The position numbers and the translations under genes were made by a program. 64,000 nucleotides of DNA from Azonexus hydrophilus DSM 23864. GTDB lineage: Bacteria > Pseudomonadota > Gammaproteobacteria > Burkholderiales > Rhodocyclaceae. Below are positions 36,801 to 45,055 of the stretch, piece by piece. Where the stretch lies: NCBI RefSeq assembly GCF_000429605.1, contig NZ_KE386925.1, forward strand, positions 585,209 through 649,208, written 5' to 3'. The notes under the pieces were generated by a model. That model had not been told where the DNA came from. It saw only the letters and a list, made by a program, of their open reading frames with translations, and made no database searches. The stretch's first letter is position 1; each line of letters opens with the position of its first letter.

Positions 36801-38355
36801 CCGCAGTGTGCAGGACATTCCCTTCCCGGTCACAGATGGCCACGGTCAGGCCGAAATGCGACACCAGCCCGGAGAGCAGCAATTCCAGCCGCCGGTCGCG
36901 CCGCTGCACGGTCGTCCGCAACGAACTGACCGGCAGGCTTGAGGAAGTCGGGATGATCGGCATCGAATCGCCCTGCTTGCGGAACAGGCGCTCGCGGCGA
37001 TCGATGGTCGAAAAATGCTGTTCGGCCTGGGCAATGCTTTCCGAACGCCCAAGGAAAAGATAAGCGTCGGCGGCCAGCCCGAAGTGGAAAATCTTCAGCA
37101 CCTTGCTCTGCAGCGGCGCATCGAAATAAATCAGCACGTTGCGGCAACTGACCAAGTCGAGACGCATGAAAGGCGGGTCGCTGACCAGGTTGTGACGGGC
37201 AAACACGATCATGTCGCGCAATACCTTGCCGGCTTCGTAGGTATTGCCGATCTGCTTGAAATAGCGGTCGAGCTGGTCCGGCCCGACTTCGCTCATCGAG
37301 GCGGCGGCATAAACGCCGCGGCGGGCGACGTTGAGCGCCTCGTCATCGACGTCGGTGGCGAAAATCTGGACCCGGTACTGCTCCAGCTTGTCGCCGAGCG
37401 CGTCGGCAAACAGCATGGCAATCGAGTAGGCCTCCTCGCCGGTCGCGCAACCGGCGACCCAGACCCGGATTTCGCTGCCCGGCGCCTTGCGCGCCACGAT
37501 GTCGCCAACCACCCGCCGCAAGGCGGCAAAAGCCTCGCGGTCACGAAAGAATGCGGTCACCGAGATCAGGATGTCGCGGGCCAGCAACTCCAGTTCTTCG
37601 GGATGGCGCTCGACCCAGCGCAGGTAAGCGGCCAGGTCCTCCCCGCCGGTGGCGAACTGGCGACGACGGATGCGCCGCATCAGGGTGCCGACCTTGTAAC
37701 CGGAAAAATCGAACTGAAGCCGGTCGCGCAGGCTGACCAGCAGATTCTGCAGCAGGTCCGGCGGCGCCTCGACTTCGCTGCCGGCCGGCGGCAGCTCCAG
37801 CAGACGGGGAATCTGGTCGGCGATTTCTTCCGGCGTCAGCACATGATCGACCACGCCGGCCTCGATCGCTGCCCTGGGCATGCCGTCATACTTGGCACTA
37901 TCCGGCCGCTGCGCCAGCGTGAAGCCGCCGGCCGCCTGAATCGCCCGCAGACCGGCAACACCGTCCGAACCGGTACCGGAAAGTACGATCCCGATGGCAG
38001 CGTCGCCTTCCTCGGCCGCCAGCGAAATCAGGAACTGGTTGATCGACGGTTTAGGCACGACCTCGGGCGCTGCCGTCATCAGGCAAAAGCAACCTTCCCG
38101 GATCAGGGCATTCGAGTTGGCCGGCACGACGTAGATGACCCCGGCCTCGGGCACGTCGCCCTGTTCCATTTCCTTGACGTGCAGGGAGGTCTCGCGGCCG
38201 AGTATCTCGACCATCATGCTGCGGTAACTCGGCGACAAATGCTGCAGGACGACGTAAGCGCATGGAAGATCTGGTTTCAAATGACTGATCAACTGCGTGA
38301 TCGCCTCCAGACCGCCCGCTGACGCACCGATGCCGGCAATAGCAACACTGCCCAT
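33889..38355 (-). CDS. CheB-CheR-PAS-GGDEF-EAL multidomain signalling protein
   Basis: A 1488-residue cytoplasmic fusion. CheB-type methylesterase domain (GASAGG, LQHLSP, GTGSDG; no receiver), CheR methyltransferase (about 200-480; GCATGEEAYS near 302), a PAS-like segment, a long coiled coil of NEE heptads (about 628-688), PAS domains, GGDEF (GGDEF at about 1139 with RxxD inhibitory site RDVD five residues before) and EAL (EAL at about 1267, plus EITEG, DDFGTGYSS, KVDKSF, EGVE, QGYH). Both c-di-GMP domains keep catalytic residues. ATG at 38355 follows GGAGAA. First gene of an operon with a phytochrome and heme oxygenase, suggesting light control of methylation and c-di-GMP turnover. Confidence 0.94.
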   Translation of the reverse strand: MGSVAIAGIGASAGGLEAITQLISHLKPDLPCAYVVLQHLSPSYRSMMVEILGRETSLHVKEMEQGDVPEAGVIYVVPANSNALIREGCFCLMTAAPEVVPKPSINQFLISLAAEEGDAAIGIVLSGTGSDGVAGLRAIQAAGGFTLAQRPDSAKYDGMPRAAIEAGVVDHVLTPEEIADQIPRLLELPPAGSEVEAPPDLLQNLLVSLRDRLQFDFSGYKVGTLMRRIRRRQFATGGEDLAAYLRWVERHPEELELLARDILISVTAFFRDREAFAALRRVVGDIVARKAPGSEIRVWVAGCATGEEAYSIAMLFADALGDKLEQYRVQIFATDVDDEALNVARRGVYAAASMSEVGPDQLDRYFKQIGNTYEAGKVLRDMIVFARHNLVSDPPFMRLDLVSCRNVLIYFDAPLQSKVLKIFHFGLAADAYLFLGRSESIAQAEQHFSTIDRRERLFRKQGDSMPIIPTSSSLPVSSLRTTVQRRDRRLELLLSGLVSHFGLTVAICDREGNVLHTAGEVEKLMHFPVGASRLLLGDVVVPDLRGEVLTLLRRCQQQNSTQKGRRRRLGRDYLRIIVEPVSDGSGELLLVIFAPEAVKEVAVEEVQPSTTQQLEDELLTTREHLQALVEEMATANEEMQALNEESQAANEELQATNEELEAANEEMQATNEELVSLNEELNVKTIELSRLSEDYAHLYDALEYPVLVFDRSLQLSRFNAPAARRFDLRSTALRQHLSRLRLPEALGEMETWLGRALAHGDREQILVQVDKRDLRVLISPGLGKTGSISSLVVSFIDVTDIVRTQEALSQSEERLNALMENTTVIFAMRDVSGNYIYANRRFIEFFGLEDQDVLGKNDFSLFDHQLAVNLWDSTVSSLRSRMAVTVEYEINDVRGVRYLRAVHQSLYDPSGNPVALIFEAEDVSVSKLAEQQLRITARVFDQAGEAIVVTDPQGVIQTTNKAFAAITGYCIEESVGKQVGRLLKSDRHSADFYAAMWGALRDKGFWQGEIWNRRKSGEVFPGWLTINRVDDADGRVEHFVSVFSDITDIKNAQRKAEYLAAHDVLTGLPNRTLFQDRLRHALAQARRKQERLALMFIDLDNFKDINDTLGHDIGDELLRQAANRLQQVMRDVDTVARLGGDEFTAVLSDCDAEGAGRISRRIVDELAASFDIQGRQLFVSASVGVAFFPEDGQDSNALVKAADTAMYRAKELGRNRVEFFVPDLHVRLLKRATMESAMRAALDMGRLRLVYQPKFALHAGRPLIGAEALLRWRDPELGDVSPAEFIPVCEACGLIKDVTRTVQKLLLSQIATWLKLGLKVPPIAFNCSPRNVREADMAESLVLALQDSGVPARLVQVEITEGALLENSEAVIGNLNHLHQNGIAISVDDFGTGYSSLTYLKRLPLAELKVDKSFVDGLGCDTDDEAIARAVLGLAQALGLRSVAEGVENERQMQWLSSHGCEVVQGYHLSRPLEPVAFEDLLARVEGG
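36315..36475 (-). repeat. 21-bp heptad repeats encoding a coiled coil
   Basis: About seven to eight in-frame 21-base units coding for variants of (A/T)NEE(L/M)(Q/E)A, within the large CheB-CheR-GGDEF-EAL gene. Slippage would change the coiled-coil length by whole heptads without breaking the frame. Confidence 0.8.
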
Positions 38356-38411
38356 GTGGATTCTCCCTGTTTCGGGGTATCGTATCAGAGTTGCTTGATA
38401 TTACCTTCGGC

Positions 38412-39299
38412 TCAGGAAAAAGTTCCCGAGGCCCGCTGCCGCAAGGCCAGCCCTTCGTTGAAGACCAGCGCGAACAGGACCAGTCCGCCACCGGCCAGCA
38501 CGCTGACGGCGGGCTGTTCGCCGGCCCACAGCCAGGCCCAGGCAACACCGAAAATGACTTCCAGCAGCGCCAGCAGGGCGATTTCCGGGGCCGGCAGGAC
38601 ACGCGTCAGGCGGACCACCAGCAGGCAGGGAATGGCCAATTGCACGACACCGAGCAAGGCCAGCAGTCCGAGATCATGGGGCGTTGCCTGCAACGGCCAG
38701 GCCAGCGGCAGGGTACACAAGGCAGAGAGCACGGCGCCGATGAGCACGGCCGGCAGCATGTCCGGCCCGGCCTCGCTACCCTGGCCGGTTTTCTGCAGCA
38801 GGGTCCAGTTGACCGCCGCTGCCAACGGCACCGCGCAGGCCACCAGCGAACCGAGCAGGCGCGCGCCGGCCGGGGCTTCGGCGCCGAACATCCAGGCAAT
38901 GCCCAGCCCGGCCAGCGCGATCGCCAGCCAGGTCCGCAGCGGCAGGCGCTGCTTCAGGAAGAAACGGGCAAACAGCGCGGTGATCATCGGCCCAAGGGCC
39001 ATCGTCACCAGCACCATGGCGACCGTGGTCATGGTGATCGCCAGCATGAAAGCGGTGAACATCACCGCCCAGCACAATCCTGAAATCCACACGATGCGCG
39101 GTGCATTAAGCAGGCCAGCCCACAGCCCCGGCCCGCGCAGCCAGGTCAGGCCGATGGCCAGCGCCAGTGCGTTGAAGCCGCTGCGCCAGAAATTGACCTC
39201 GAAGCCGGCAGCGGCTTCCAGGTGGCGGGCAACGACCCCGGCAATGCTCCACAGCAGCGTCACCAGAACCATCAAGGCGACGGCGCGACGATGGGTCAT
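38412..39299 (-). CDS. EamA/DMT family transporter
   Basis: A 295-residue protein with ten predicted TM helices in two EamA halves (TLLWSIAGVVARHLE at the N-terminus; LALLEVIFGVAWAWLWAGEQP in the second half). Drug/metabolite transporter superfamily; substrate unknown, many relatives export amino acids or metabolites. It lies three bases after the end of rlmB on the same strand, so it is probably co-transcribed with it. Confidence 0.85.
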   Translation of the reverse strand: MTHRRAVALMVLVTLLWSIAGVVARHLEAAAGFEVNFWRSGFNALALAIGLTWLRGPGLWAGLLNAPRIVWISGLCWAVMFTAFMLAITMTTVAMVLVTMALGPMITALFARFFLKQRLPLRTWLAIALAGLGIAWMFGAEAPAGARLLGSLVACAVPLAAAVNWTLLQKTGQGSEAGPDMLPAVLIGAVLSALCTLPLAWPLQATPHDLGLLALLGVVQLAIPCLLVVRLTRVLPAPEIALLALLEVIFGVAWAWLWAGEQPAVSVLAGGGLVLFALVFNEGLALRQRASGTFS

Positions 39300-39302
39300 G
39301 AA

Positions 39303-40034
39303 TCAGCTACGGCGACGACGGGCTTCGAACAGGCAGACACCGGCGGCAACCGACACGTTCAGGCTGTCGACGCTGCCGTGCATGGGGATGCTGACCAGCT
39401 GATCGCAGGTTTCCCGGGTCAGACGGCGCATGCCCTCGCCTTCCGCGCCCATGACCCAGGCGGTAGCCTGCGGCCATTCGGCAACGTAAAGATCCTCGCA
39501 GGCTTCACCGGCCGTGCCGATCACGCAGATATCGCGTTCCTTCAGTTCGCGCAGCGTGCGCGCCAGGTTGGTGACCATCACGTAGGGCACGGTTTCTGCC
39601 GCGCCGCAGGCAGTCTTGACGGCCACGTCGTTGAGGCCGGCGGCCCGGTCCTTGGGCGCAATCACCGCATGGACGCCGGCGGCGTCGGCGACGCGCAGGC
39701 AGGCGCCGAGATTGCGCGGATCGGTGACGCCATCGAGGACCAGCAGGAAGGCCGGCTCTTCCAGTGTATCGAGCACATCGTCGAGATGCGCCGGCTTACG
39801 CGTCCCTTCGATGCGGGCCACCACGCCCTGGTGCCGACCGCCACCGGCCAGGTCGTCGAGACGCTTGCTGTCGGCGAGGATGAACTTCACCCCCTGCAGT
39901 TCGGCGTGCTTCAACAGTTCGCGGGCACGGGCGTCCTGCCGGCTGGCGTCGATCAGGATCTCTTTCAGCGATTCGGGATCCTGGCGAAGCTTGGCGGTAA
40001 TGGCGTGAAAACCGTAGATCAGACGCGATGACAT
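39303..40034 (-). CDS. rlmB: RlmB, 23S rRNA (guanosine-2'-O-)-methyltransferase
   Basis: A 243-residue SpoU/TrmH-type SPOUT enzyme that methylates G2251 of 23S rRNA. N-terminal substrate-binding domain ([12 protein letters not shown]); SPOUT motifs are seen as [11 protein letters not shown] (motif 1), VMGAEGEGM (motif 2) and [14 protein letters not shown] (motif 3). ATG at 40034 (MSSRLIYG) is preferred over TTG at 40043. In many proteobacteria rlmB follows rnr directly; here a hemerythrin gene and a terminator separate them. Confidence 0.95.
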   Translation of the reverse strand: MSSRLIYGFHAITAKLRQDPESLKEILIDASRQDARARELLKHAELQGVKFILADSKRLDDLAGGGRHQGVVARIEGTRKPAHLDDVLDTLEEPAFLLVLDGVTDPRNLGACLRVADAAGVHAVIAPKDRAAGLNDVAVKTACGAAETVPYVMVTNLARTLRELKERDICVIGTAGEACEDLYVAEWPQATAWVMGAEGEGMRRLTRETCDQLVSIPMHGSVDSLNVSVAAGVCLFEARRRRS

Positions 40035-40100
40035 GGTGGGCAACCCAAAGGAAGGAGCCGAATTCTACCGCGCCGCACCGGGTCGGTGCGAATCCGGCAC

Positions 40101-40586
40101 TCAGCCCGGCTGTCCAGCCTTGGCCAAGCCCTGGTCGTTATTCAGCCAGCGGACCAGCATCAGGTCATGCAGGCCGATGTGGTTGTCAACCCAGCGCCTG
40201 AGCAAGGTATCGAGTTCGCGGATACGGCGAACGGTCTGTTCGCTGTCGAGACGGGAAACGATCTCCTGGACTTTCTGGGCAATCGCCGCATGATCCTCGA
40301 TGTGGGCATCGCACAGGGCCTTGTCGGTCATCGACATCAGGGCGTCGCGCATGATGCGCTCTTCCGTCGAAAAATGTTCGAGGATGAAGGCGAACAGGTC
40401 GCCAAGCTGGCTGACGACTTCCTTCTCGCAGGAACTCTGACGCAGGCGATCACAGCCGCGGCAACTGTCCAGATTGGCCGGATCGATACAGACCCGGCGC
40501 AGGTTCCCCATAATCCCGAGTAGCAGACGATGCTCGTCGTCGATAAGGTAATTACCAGTTTCCAGCGCTGGCGGCAGATCAGTCAT
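40101..40586 (-). CDS. Hemerythrin-like protein with an extra cysteine cluster
   Basis: A 161-residue single-domain bacteriohemerythrin. All diiron ligands appear to be present: DDEH, HFSTEE, HIEDH and the closing HIGLHD. Such proteins bind O2 reversibly, or act as O2/iron sensors. Unusual is an insertion between helices A and B with four cysteines (C...CRGC...C, near residues 33-53), which may bind a metal or be redox active. Start at 40586 (MTDLPPALETG) with AGG seven bases before; in-frame ATGs at 40640 and 40658 are possible. It stands between rlmB and rnr, both in the same orientation. Confidence 0.85.
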   Translation of the reverse strand: MTDLPPALETGNYLIDDEHRLLLGIMGNLRRVCIDPANLDSCRGCDRLRQSSCEKEVVSQLGDLFAFILEHFSTEERIMRDALMSMTDKALCDAHIEDHAAIAQKVQEIVSRLDSEQTVRRIRELDTLLRRWVDNHIGLHDLMLVRWLNNDQGLAKAGQPG

Positions 40587-40709
40587 GATCGACCTGGATT
40601 GTGATTCGACCATCAACGGAGCGTCTGCTTCGTACCTCATCCCACCCTCAAGATGCATGGATCAAACGTATATTTTATCACTTTGGTCATACGCCACTCC
40701 AGTGCGCAC

Positions 40710-40738
40710 AAAAATGGGGCACATTGAATGTGCCCCTG
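40710..40738 (-). terminator. Intrinsic terminator of rnr
   Basis: Perfect stem GGGGCACATT/AATGTGCCCC (40716-40736, one-base centre, so an effective loop of a few bases) followed on the minus strand by ATTTTTG. It starts 20 bases after the rnr stop, so rnr is transcriptionally separated from the hemerythrin and rlmB. Confidence 0.85.
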
Positions 40739-40756
40739 TGCTGCATCTGCAACAGC

Positions 40757-43000
40757 CTATGAGCGACGACGCCGGGCGACGCCCTTCTTTTGACCCGGCT
40801 TGGTCGCTGTAGCCGTTTTGGGCTCGTCACGGACCAGCACGAAATCGATCTTGTTCGATTCGAGGTCGGCGCGAACCAGCTTGACCCGCACCCGGTCGCC
40901 GAGCCGGAAGCGTTCGCCGCTGCGCTCGCCGAGCATCTGGTGCTTGATGTTGTCGAACTGGAAGTAGTCCTGGCCCAGCTCCGAAACATGGACCAGGCCT
41001 TCCACGTAAACCTCGTCCAGCGCGACAAAAATGCCGAAAGCGGTCACTGCCGAAATGGTCCCGGCGAAAACTTCGCCGATGCGTTCCTTCATGAAGAAGG
41101 TCTTCAGCCAGTTCTCGACATCGCGCGTCGCTTCGTCGGCACGCCGCTCGGTGGCCGAGCATTGCAGGCCGATATCGTCCCAGGGCTTGTTTGGCTCATA
41201 GTTCTCGCCGGCCAGTACGGCCTTGATCGCGCGATGGACGAGCAGGTCGGGATAACGCCGGATCGGCGAGGTGAAATGCGTGTAGTGCTCGTAGGCCAGG
41301 CCGAAGTGACCGACGTTGTCGGGGCTGTACATGGCCTGGCGCAGCGAACGCAGCATCACTGTCTGCAGCAACTGGAAATCGGGCCGCGGCTTGATCTTCT
41401 CGAGCAATGCGGCGTAGTCCTTGGCACGCGGATCGTCGCCGCCGCTCAAGGCCATGCCGAATTCGCCGAGGAAGGTGCGCAGGTTGCGCAGCTTGTCCTC
41501 GGACGGTCCTTCGTGGATGCGATACAGGCAGGTCTGCTTGTGCTCGGCGAGGAAGTCGGAGGCGCAGACATTGGCCGCCAGCATGCACTCTTCGATGATG
41601 CGATGGGCGTCGTTGCGCACCACCGGGACGATGTTCTCGATCTTGCCCTGATCGTTGAACAGCATCATCGTTTCGGTGGTCTCGAAGTCGATCGCGCCGC
41701 GCTGGCCGCGCGCCTTGTGCAGCGCGGCGTAGAGTTTGTACAGGTTATGCACGTGCGGCAGCACCGCCTGTTCGGCCTCGCTTTCCGGCTTGCCCTCGCC
41801 CGACAGCCAGGACCAGACCTTGTTGTAGGTCAGCCGCGCATGCGAACGGAAGACGGCCGGGTAGAAACGGTACTTGCCGATCTTGCCGGCGGCGCTGATC
41901 GACATGTCGCAGACCATGGCCAGGCGTTCGACATCGGGGTTCAGCGAGCAGATACCGTTGGACAGCTTTTCCGGCAGCATCGGGATCACCCGGCGCGGGA
42001 AATAGACCGAATTGCCGCGCTCCAGTGCTTCCTTGTCGAGGGCCATGCCCGGACGCACATAATGCGAGACGTCGGCAATCGCCACCACCAGGCGCCAGCC
42101 ACGCCCCTGCTTTTCACAGAAGACGGCATCGTCGAAGTCACGGGCGGTCTCGCCGTCGATGGTGACCAGCGGCAATTCGCGCAGGTCCTCACGGCCCTTG
42201 AAATCCGTCTTGCGCACCTTGTCCGGCATCTTCTTGTTTTCTTCGAGCGCCGCCTTGGAAAACTCGAACGGCAGGTCATGCTTGCGCAGGGCAATCTCGA
42301 TCTCCATGCCGGGATCGGCGTAATTGCCGAGCACCTCGACGATGCGCCCGATCGGCTGGGAAAACTTGCTGGGCTGCTCGATGATCTCGACCATCACCAC
42401 CTGGCCCGACTCGATCTTGAGCTTGGATTTCTTCTCCGGCGGCACCAGGATGTCCTGGGCGATGCGCTTGTTCTCCGGAGCGACGATGACGACGCCGTGT
42501 TCGACGAAAACGCGGCCGACCAGACGGGTGTTCACGCGTTCGGTGACTTCGACAATGCTGCCTTCCGGCCGGCCTTTACGGTCGATGCCGTTGATCCGGA
42601 CCAGCGCCCGGTCACCGTGGAGCACCTTGCCCATCTGACGCTGATCGAGAAAGATGTCGGCGCTGCCGTCATCGGGCACCAGAAAGCCGTAACCATCCTG
42701 GTGTCCCTGGATGCGCCCGGCGGTCAGGCTGGCCCGTTCGGGCAGGATGTAATCGCCTTTGCGGTTACGCAGCAACTGGCCCTCGCGCTCCATGGCACCA
42801 AGGCGGCGCTGGAACATTTCGCGCTCGACACTGGCGATATCGAGCAGATCGACCAGATTGGCAAAGCTCAGGGGACGACCTTCGTCGGTCAGGGTTTGCG
42901 TCACGTATTCGCGCGACGGCAAAGGGAATTCATAACGTTTGCTCTCGCGCTCGAAAAATGGATCGGCACGACGTATCTTCGACAACTTCTTTCTTGACAT
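40757..43000 (-). CDS. rnr: Ribonuclease R
   Basis: A 747-residue 3'-5' exoribonuclease of the RNB family that degrades structured RNA. N-terminal helix-turn-helix and cold-shock domains (GRIQGHQDGYGFLVPDD), RNB catalytic domain with the metal-binding Asp cluster in DGETARDFDDAVF, and S1 domain (VFAGTISAVTAFGIFVAL) followed by a basic tail. Start is the ATG at 43000 (MSRKKLSKIRR); the longer frame through the tRNA gene is not coding. Its start codon overlaps the -35 element of the divergent tRNA-Leu promoter. Confidence 0.96.
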   Translation of the reverse strand: MSRKKLSKIRRADPFFERESKRYEFPLPSREYVTQTLTDEGRPLSFANLVDLLDIASVEREMFQRRLGAMEREGQLLRNRKGDYILPERASLTAGRIQGHQDGYGFLVPDDGSADIFLDQRQMGKVLHGDRALVRINGIDRKGRPEGSIVEVTERVNTRLVGRVFVEHGVVIVAPENKRIAQDILVPPEKKSKLKIESGQVVMVEIIEQPSKFSQPIGRIVEVLGNYADPGMEIEIALRKHDLPFEFSKAALEENKKMPDKVRKTDFKGREDLRELPLVTIDGETARDFDDAVFCEKQGRGWRLVVAIADVSHYVRPGMALDKEALERGNSVYFPRRVIPMLPEKLSNGICSLNPDVERLAMVCDMSISAAGKIGKYRFYPAVFRSHARLTYNKVWSWLSGEGKPESEAEQAVLPHVHNLYKLYAALHKARGQRGAIDFETTETMMLFNDQGKIENIVPVVRNDAHRIIEECMLAANVCASDFLAEHKQTCLYRIHEGPSEDKLRNLRTFLGEFGMALSGGDDPRAKDYAALLEKIKPRPDFQLLQTVMLRSLRQAMYSPDNVGHFGLAYEHYTHFTSPIRRYPDLLVHRAIKAVLAGENYEPNKPWDDIGLQCSATERRADEATRDVENWLKTFFMKERIGEVFAGTISAVTAFGIFVALDEVYVEGLVHVSELGQDYFQFDNIKHQMLGERSGERFRLGDRVRVKLVRADLESNKIDFVLVRDEPKTATATKPGQKKGVARRRRS

Positions 43001-43021
43001 CACTTTTTCTTTCTCTATAAT
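42994..43021 (+). promoter_or_regulatory. Consensus sigma70 promoter of tRNA-Leu
   Basis: TTGACA (42994-42999), 16-base spacer, TATAAT (43016-43021): both hexamers are perfect. A GC-rich discriminator (GGCGGC) follows, as in stringently controlled stable-RNA promoters. The -35 overlaps the start codon of divergent rnr. Confidence 0.88.
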
Positions 43022-43040
43022 GGCGGCTCTTCGCACCTGT

Positions 43041-43125
<85 letters not shown>

Positions 43126-43138
43126 GCGATTTTGACAG

Positions 43139-43166
43139 AAGGTCTTGCTACGGCAAGGCCTTTTTT
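43139..43166 (+). terminator. Intrinsic terminator after tRNA-Leu
   Basis: Stem AGGTCTTGC / GCAAGGCCT (one G-T pair), loop TACG, followed by TTTTTT. It begins 14 bases after the tRNA CCA end. The next 140 bases up to the small secreted protein hold no further gene I can see. Confidence 0.9.
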
Positions 43167-43310
43167 CATTTCTGGCGCACGCGTCGACAAAGCGAATTGT
43201 CTCACAGCACAAGCTTCCCCGAGCTTAACAATTACTAACATCTGGTTGCAGCAAGCGCGCCAGCAGCTGGCTATCCTGACCTCATGCCAACACCCATTGC
43301 GAGGTTCATC

Positions 43311-43685
43311 ATGAAAAGGATAGTCAACACCCTGCTCGCCGCGAGCCTGAGCATCGGCCTGATCGGCCAGGCCAGCGCCGGCCCGGATCGCCACTGGCGC
43401 CACGACCATCGGCCCCAGGTCAGTCAACACCATCATCACTACCATGCGCCACCGCGCGTTCAGAAACACCATCACCGCAACGACTGGATCGGTCCGGCTG
43501 CGGTGCTGACCATCGGTGGCCTGGCCATCGGCACCGCGCTCTATCACGCCAACACGCCGCCGCGCGTCGTTCATGGCGCGCCGCCTCCGCCGAACGGAAA
43601 CTGGTTCTACTGCCGCTCTTCCGGACAATACTACCCCTACACCCAAGCCTGCCCGGAAGGCTGGCAGGCGGTTCGTCCGCACTGA
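43311..43685 (+). CDS. Small His-rich secreted protein, function unknown
   Basis: A 124-residue protein: Sec signal peptide (MKRIVNTLLAASLSIGLIGQASA), a His-rich segment (HHHHYHAPPRVQKHHHRND), one hydrophobic stretch (AAVLTIGGLAIGTALY) and a C-terminal WFYCRSS...YYPYTQACPEGWQ motif with two cysteines, seen in many betaproteobacterial envelope proteins of unknown role. ATG at 43311 has GAGG seven bases upstream. The His cluster could bind metal ions, but this is inference. Convergent with purA and followed by a strong hairpin. Confidence 0.8.
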   Translation: MKRIVNTLLAASLSIGLIGQASAGPDRHWRHDHRPQVSQHHHHYHAPPRVQKHHHRNDWIGPAAVLTIGGLAIGTALYHANTPPRVVHGAPPPPNGNWFYCRSSGQYYPYTQACPEGWQAVRPH

Positions 43686-43688
43686 AAG

Positions 43689-43716
43689 ACAAAGCGGGCC
43701 AGACGGCCCGCTTTGT
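43689..43716. terminator. Bidirectional terminator hairpin between convergent genes
   Basis: Perfect 12-bp stem ACAAAGCGGGCC / GGCCCGCTTTGT with loop AGAC. T-rich bases follow on both strands (minus strand better: TTTGTCTTT). It serves the small secreted protein gene (+) and purA (-). Confidence 0.85.
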
Positions 43717-43739
43717 GCATTGCCCGGGAACAATCCGGA

Positions 43740-45047
43740 TTACTTGAACGGATGCTGCTTGAGGATGGTCTCGTCGCGCTCGGGACCGGTCGACACGATG
43801 GCGATCGGCACTTCGCAGAGTTCTTCGAGACGGTTCAGGTAGGCCTGGGCGTTGACCGGCAGGTCTTCCCAGCGCTTGACGCGGAAGGTCGTCCCTTCCC
43901 AGCCCGGCATGGTTTCGTAGATCGGCACGCAACGGGCGACGTCGTCGGCACCGATGGGCAGCAGGTCGATGACCTTGTCACCCAGTTGGTAACCGGTGCA
44001 GATCTTGATTTCCTTGAGGCCGTCGAGCACGTCGAGCTTGGTGATGCACAGGCCGGTGAGGCCGTTGATGCGCGCCGAACGGCGCAGCAGCGCGGCATCG
44101 AACCAGCCGCAGCGGCGCTTGCGCCCGGTCACCGTACCGAATTCCTTGCCGACCGAGAACATCTGGTGGCCCGGCGTGCCTTCGGTGTCGATGCCCAGCT
44201 CGCTCGGGAAAGGACCGCCGCCGACGCGCGTGCAGTAAGCCTTGGTGATACCCAGCACGTAGTGCAGCATGCCCGGACCGACACCGGCACCGGCTGCGGC
44301 CTGACCGGAAACGCAGTTGGACGAGGTGACGAAGGGATAGGTACCGTGGTCGATGTCGAGCAGGGTGCCCTGGGCGCCTTCGAACAGCATGTTGTGGCCG
44401 GCCTTGTTGGCGTCGTACAGCGCGGCGGATACGTCCACGACCATCGGCCGGATCACTTCGGCATCGGCCATGGCCTGGTCGTAAACGGTCTGGAAGTCGA
44501 CCGGGTCGGCCTTGAAATACTGGGTCAGCACGAAGTTGTGATATTCCAGCACTTCCTTGAGCTTCTCGGCGAAACGCTCCGGGTGGAACAGGTCGTAAAC
44601 GCGCAGACCGCGACGGGAAACCTTGTCTTCGTAGGTCGGGCCAATGCCCTTGCCGGTCGTGCCGATCTTCTTGTCACCAGCCTTGGCCGCTTCGCGCGCC
44701 TTGTCGATGGCCGAGTGGTAGGGCAGGATGATCGGGCAACCGGGACTGACCTTGAGGCGGGAACGGACGTCGATGCCGCCCTTTTCCAGTTCGGCGATTT
44801 CCGAAATCAGGTGATGGATGTCGAGCACGACACCGTTGCCGATGTAGCAATCGACACCGGCACGAACGATGCCCGACGGCACCAGGTTGAGCTTGTAGAC
44901 GTTGTCGCCGACAACCAGCGTGTGGCCGGCATTATGACCGCCCTGGAAACGCACCACACCCTGGGCGTGGTCGGTCAGCCAGTCGACGATCTTCCCCTTC
45001 CCTTCGTCGCCCCACTGGGTACCGACGACGATGACATTCTTGGCCAT
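43740..45047 (-). CDS. purA: Adenylosuccinate synthetase
   Basis: A 435-residue enzyme that joins IMP and aspartate using GTP in AMP synthesis. Signature [16 protein letters not shown] at the N-terminus, [17 protein letters not shown] and [11 protein letters not shown] are all present. ATG at 45047 (MAKNVIVVG) preceded by GAGAG within the end of hisZ; a TTG at 45059 is less likely. Last gene of the long superoperon, ending in a hairpin terminator. Confidence 0.96.
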   Translation of the reverse strand: MAKNVIVVGTQWGDEGKGKIVDWLTDHAQGVVRFQGGHNAGHTLVVGDNVYKLNLVPSGIVRAGVDCYIGNGVVLDIHHLISEIAELEKGGIDVRSRLKVSPGCPIILPYHSAIDKAREAAKAGDKKIGTTGKGIGPTYEDKVSRRGLRVYDLFHPERFAEKLKEVLEYHNFVLTQYFKADPVDFQTVYDQAMADAEVIRPMVVDVSAALYDANKAGHNMLFEGAQGTLLDIDHGTYPFVTSSNCVSGQAAAGAGVGPGMLHYVLGITKAYCTRVGGGPFPSELGIDTEGTPGHQMFSVGKEFGTVTGRKRRCGWFDAALLRRSARINGLTGLCITKLDVLDGLKEIKICTGYQLGDKVIDLLPIGADDVARCVPIYETMPGWEGTTFRVKRWEDLPVNAQAYLNRLEELCEVPIAIVSTGPERDETILKQHPFK

Positions 45048-45055
45048 TTTCTCTC

